Below, in pieces: positions 60,547-64,000 of a stretch of DNA of 64,000 nucleotides. The DNA comes from Phialocephala subalpina. Its lineage: Eukaryota; Ascomycota; Leotiomycetes; Helotiales; Mollisiaceae. The translations under genes and the position numbers were made by a program. The stretch spans positions 711,981-775,980 of the forward strand of contig FJOG01000012.1 of NCBI GenBank assembly GCA_900073065.1, written 5' to 3'. The notes below the pieces were generated by a model. It made no database searches. It worked only from the letters and a program-made list of their open reading frames with translations, and had not been told where the DNA came from. Each line of letters opens with the position of its first letter. The first letter of the stretch is position 1.

Positions 60547-62511
60547 ATGTCGTCCAAAGAGACTGGTGGTGTGATTGAGGCTGAACCAGTCGACTTTGAC
60601 CCCGAGTTCTTGGACGTGCGAGACCCTGTGGTATTGGAGAAGAGAGGGACAGAGTTTGATGGCAGAGACATGAATCGGATGGGCAAGCTGCCCCAACTTA
60701 GGGTATTTTCCAATTTCCAGAATGCTTGGAGGAAATTTGATTGACGCTGCTCCAGCGTACCTTCCGTTTTCCGTCGATATTTGGTTACTCAGTCGTACTC
60801 GGCGCCACATGGGAGTTCTCGCTCGTGTATGTATGCAAAAGTCTTCTATGAGCAGACACTAATATGCGACTAGCATTGTTGCTCTTTCTCTCATGAATGG
60901 AGGCACAGCTGGCGGAATATGGATCTTCCTGGCAGTATGCGTAGGGATGTTTTTCGTCGTTCTTTCTATGGCGGAGATGGCTTCAAGTATGTATAAACCC
61001 CGCCCCGATTCTACCATTTCGTAGGGAGTCGAGCTCCCGAAGAGCTCGGCTCCTCGACTCCTAGGCATCCTTCGGAGCCACTTACTAACTTCTTGTAGTG
61101 TGAGAAATGATTTGACTTCAATCACCCTACCTTGCACCTTCCTCATTACTGTTCCTGACTTTTTAGGGCACCTACATCTGGAGGACAGTATCACTGGGTC
61201 TCTGAATTTGCTCCTCCAAAACATCAAAAATTTCTCAGCTACCTCGTCGGTCTGTATTCCTGAATATCTTCGGCTTCATGCTCCCGATCTGACGTCTCTA
61301 GGATGGTTCGCTGTCATCGGCTGGCAAGCGGCAATGGCCAGCATCGCTTTTGCTTGTGCTCAACAATTCGAAGGCCTCATCGCGTTGAACCTGCCAAACT
61401 ATATCATCAAAGGATGGCATGGTACACTGCTCAGCATCGGAGTGACAGTCTTCGCCATCATCTGGAACACCGTCCTAGTCAGGAAGCTGCCCCTTCTCGA
61501 AGGAATCATCGTGATACTTCACGTCTTTGGTTTCTTCGCATTCATCGTTGTCCTCTGGGTCATGGCACCGCGCTCAGATGCAAAAGTTGTGTGGACGGAT
61601 TTTCAGGATAATGGTAACTGGGGTAATATCGGACTTTCCTGCCTCGTTGGCATGACCGGACCTGTGATCACCCTCATCGGTGCCGATTCTGCATGCCATC
61701 TATCGGAAGAGCTGAAGGACGCCGCGTGGGTGCTTCCCAGATCTATGGTAGCCACGGCAACTGTCAACTATATCATGGGTTTCGTCATGACTGTCACTGT
61801 CATGTCTACACTCGGAGACGTTGACAATATCCTTAGCACGACCACTGGCCAACCATACATTCAAGTCTTGTTGAACGCGACACAGTCTCAGGTCGGGACT
61901 TCGATCATGACCGCCGTGGTCGCCGTCCTTCTGCTGTTTGCGGCAGTGAATCTAGTTACGACCTCGTCGCGTCAACTGTTCGCTTTCGCACGAGACAAAG
62001 GCTTGCCATTCTCGAACTCCCTAGCCTATGTCAGTATATTATATCGCTCTTCTCTTCCCAATACTGATTCGGCTCTTAGGTTCGTCCTGGATGGGATATT
62101 CCTCTCAATGCCGTCCTTACCACGTTAGCAATCACGACACTGATTAGTCTGATCATAATCGGGTCGTCCATCGCGTTCAACGTCATTGTTTCGATCGGTC
62201 AAGTTGGAACTGTTGCATCCTATATTGTCGCGATTGCCTGCATCGCACGGAAGCGCTTGGTCAAGGAGCCTTTGCTCCCATCAAGATTCAATCTCGGCAA
62301 GGCAGGACTGACTATCAACCTCATCGCGTTGGCCTTTTTGACTTTGGCATTCGTGTTTCCATTCTTCCCCGCACAGTCACATCCGAACGCGGCAGAAATG
62401 AATTGGAACATCCTCGTGACTGGATTTACGATGGGTGTGGCGATGATATACTACGTGTTCAGAGCAAGATTCACGTATCGTGGACCCGTTGAATATGTCA
62501 GGCGACTTTAG
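60547..62511 (+). CDS. Amino-acid/GABA-type permease (APC family)
   Basis: Six exons: 60547-60702, 60756-60826, 60874-60990, 61167-61249, 61302-62029 and 62080-62511 (1587 nt, 528 aa). The intron 60991-61166 uses the second of two GTAT donors; only this keeps the frame and yields SMAPTSGGQYHWVSEFAPP, the amino-acid/choline transporter signature. Other blocks: FSIFGYS-like helix 1, GGTAGGIWIFLAV, IGADSACHLSEELKDAAWVL and SSRQLFAFARDKGLPFS. Twelve membrane helices are expected, with cytosolic ends. The family (yeast Bio5/Uga4/Hnm1 type) imports GABA, choline or related amines at the plasma membrane; the substrate is not determinable here. Confidence 0.92.
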
Positions 62512-62791
62512 TACTAAGGATGTGGTGAAAGAAGGACGAGATAATAGTCCGAAAGTTGAGCTGGTAGTCGAGGTTAAAGCACCACTGAATCATCTTTTCA
62601 CCTCAAATCAATGATTCGCCCTTTCTCTCTTCGCATGGCTTGGGGTCGAATGATAGCAGTCGTCGGTAGTGATTGTACGATGTCCTTGATCCAACTATAA
62701 AATCTCCGGCTTCATTCCTCCATCCCACCAGATCAAACAGACTCTTCTTACATCTTTCAACTACAACATCTTCTCACACACCGATAACAAC

Positions 62792-63913
62792 ATGCCTGAT
62801 AAGGCTGACAAGAAGTCCCGAATCCCATCCATCCGACCCACGCATGATGATGATGAACCGTCATCGTCGTCAAGATCGTCAAGGACAAAGACTACTGGTT
62901 CGTTCAGACCTCCCCAATCGTCTGCACCCTGGGGCTCGTCACGACCACCTCCTGCATCATCTGCCCCAAAAAAGCCTAGCATGTTGAGCAAAGTCACCCC
63001 GGCATATCCTAGATCATCACGTCCAAGCAAGGTTGTGGAGGATGACGATGACGAGCCACCACCTGGTTCAGACTCTGATTATGAGGAAGAAGAGGACGAC
63101 GTTGACGAACCTCCAGTTAGGACCAAGACCAAGACCGGGTTGCCTACCAACCTGACTCGCGACAACAAGAGTATGTCCGCCAAGCCTACGGATCTCATGC
63201 GCGACAGGAAGAGCAGGGCGCCATCGACCACTGCCACTAAACTCACTGGACGAGACATGAAGAGCAGGGCGCCATCCACCAAAGCCACCCAGCTCACTGG
63301 AAGAGATATGAAGAGCAGCTCCACATCGGAGGTGACTCGAGCCAACACCATGAAAAACGCCGGTAGTCATTACACGCGACCTGATAGCCGCCGCGAGGGC
63401 CAGGCATCTATCAAACCCAAGACCGTGGGCTTTGCCAGTGCATCCAACATTCCTTCACTGATCTCGACCGATGCAAGGACAATCGAGGCAGATGAGAAGA
63501 TCATGAATTCAGTGAGATCTACTCTCCATTCCATGAAACAGACGGACAATTTGAAGTCATTGGCCACCGCGCACAGCGAACGGGAAAAAATGACAGACAA
63601 GCAGAAATCTGTCCACGACAAGGGTGTCGCAAAAACCCTCTCTAAGATCGGGCCATGCCCGGAAAAGAATCCGTACAACCGTGTTGATGGCGGATATGTC
63701 TGCTCTGAGGGAGGACATGCAGTCACAGACGAGATGGTGAAGGAGGGTCTAGGAGCCATCGCCGCGTTTGAGAATGGTGAGTCTTACATGTGGAATAGAA
63801 TGAGAGGACCCTACTACATAACTGGTGACGGCTTCGTCTACAACAGGAATAGGAAGTTCAAGTATTGCATTGCTCCGATTAAGAATGGTGGCCCTAAAGT
63901 GGGTGAAGACTGA
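62792..63913 (+). CDS. Low-complexity protein with a conserved C-terminal Cys block
   Basis: Intron-less, 373 aa, start ATG at 62792 (MPDKADKKSRIPSIRPT). The first 230 residues are disordered: Ser/Pro/Arg rich, an acidic stretch (EEEEDDVDEPP) and repeats of RDMKSRAPST type. The C-terminal 70 residues read as a small folded unit with KIGPCPEKNPYNRVDGGYVC, then EGGHAVTDEMVKEG. I recall similar short units in several Helotiales proteins. No signal peptide or membrane helix. Function unknown. Confidence 0.8.
   Translation: MPDKADKKSRIPSIRPTHDDDEPSSSSRSSRTKTTGSFRPPQSSAPWGSSRPPPASSAPKKPSMLSKVTPAYPRSSRPSKVVEDDDDEPPPGSDSDYEEEEDDVDEPPVRTKTKTGLPTNLTRDNKSMSAKPTDLMRDRKSRAPSTTATKLTGRDMKSRAPSTKATQLTGRDMKSSSTSEVTRANTMKNAGSHYTRPDSRREGQASIKPKTVGFASASNIPSLISTDARTIEADEKIMNSVRSTLHSMKQTDNLKSLATAHSEREKMTDKQKSVHDKGVAKTLSKIGPCPEKNPYNRVDGGYVCSEGGHAVTDEMVKEGLGAIAAFENGESYMWNRMRGPYYITGDGFVYNRNRKFKYCIAPIKNGGPKVGED
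63200..63320 (+). repeat. In-gene 51-bp tandem repeat
   Basis: Two full 17-codon units and the start of a third lie in the disordered part of the 62792-63913 gene. The consensus peptide resembles RDMKSRAPSTKATQLTG. The unit length is a multiple of three, so copy-number change would preserve the frame. Confidence 0.85.
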
Positions 63914-64000
63914 GCTTGGTAGAGTTTCCTGAATGATATCTTGTGTCTGTTCTAGCATGGCTTACTTAAGTAAGATGTTGTTCTCTGTACCTCCTTGCCG

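Overview
The window is nuclear DNA of a filamentous ascomycete (Pezizomycotina). Genes carry short introns, mostly 45-80 bp, with GTAAGT/GTATGT-like donors and CAG/TAG acceptors. The families are typical of moulds: Zn2Cys6 regulator, fungal rhodopsin-domain protein, CE5 esterase with a fungal-type CBM1, NACHT-ankyrin NLR, HeLo pseudokinase. A Tc1/mariner transposase copy shows Gln codons turned into stops at CpA sites, as repeat-induced point mutation (RIP) would produce. Plant-polymer enzymes (acetylxylan esterase, GH127-like protein, two type-B carboxylesterases) suggest a plant-associated or litter lifestyle. Class level (possibly Leotiomycetes) is a guess.

Layout. 1-5.6 kb: a HeLo-like/pseudokinase gene and a Ser/Thr kinase gene head to head, 132 bp apart; the kinase is broken. 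6.5-7.3 kb: Cys-rich single-pass membrane protein. 9.3-12.2 kb: Zn2Cys6 transcription factor. 12.3-13.6 kb: RIP-marked mariner remnant running into a 787-base assembly gap. 13.8-19.2 kb: MFS transporter, a small frameshifted protein and an S33/TAP-like peptidase. 19.8-21.9 kb: tandem pair of an unrecognised family sharing an in-frame TAG at the aligned codon. 22.3-27.9 kb: DUF1295 membrane protein, acetylxylan esterase with CBM1, fasciclin protein with a GPI-type tail. 29.7-33.9 kb: decayed membrane aspartic-protease-like gene and a second decayed gene of unknown family. 34.0-35.9 kb: ferric reductase. 36.2-42.6 kb: large NACHT-ankyrin gene with at least seven lesions. 43.0-47.7 kb: disrupted GH127-like gene and a carboxylesterase flanked by a perfect 22-bp inverted repeat. 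49.0-51.9 kb: 933-residue protein of unknown function. 52.7-56.1 kb: P450 and a second carboxylesterase, tail to tail. 56.5-59.5 kb: HELAH zincin-like gene with one stop codon, and a rhodopsin-domain protein. 60.5-62.5 kb: amino-acid/GABA-type permease. 62.8-63.9 kb: intron-less low-complexity protein with 51-bp internal repeats.

No metabolic operon or evident biosynthetic cluster is present. The unifying features are an accessory character (secreted hydrolases, transporters, nonself-recognition or cell-death type proteins) and an unusually high share of broken genes. Nonsense substitutions and in-frame TAGs argue that this is not only indel sequencing error, but some frameshifts, especially one in a C homopolymer, could be. 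Exon boundaries were derived by hand from splice motifs, frame continuity and resemblance to remembered families. Where exon lengths sum to a multiple of three this is stated.
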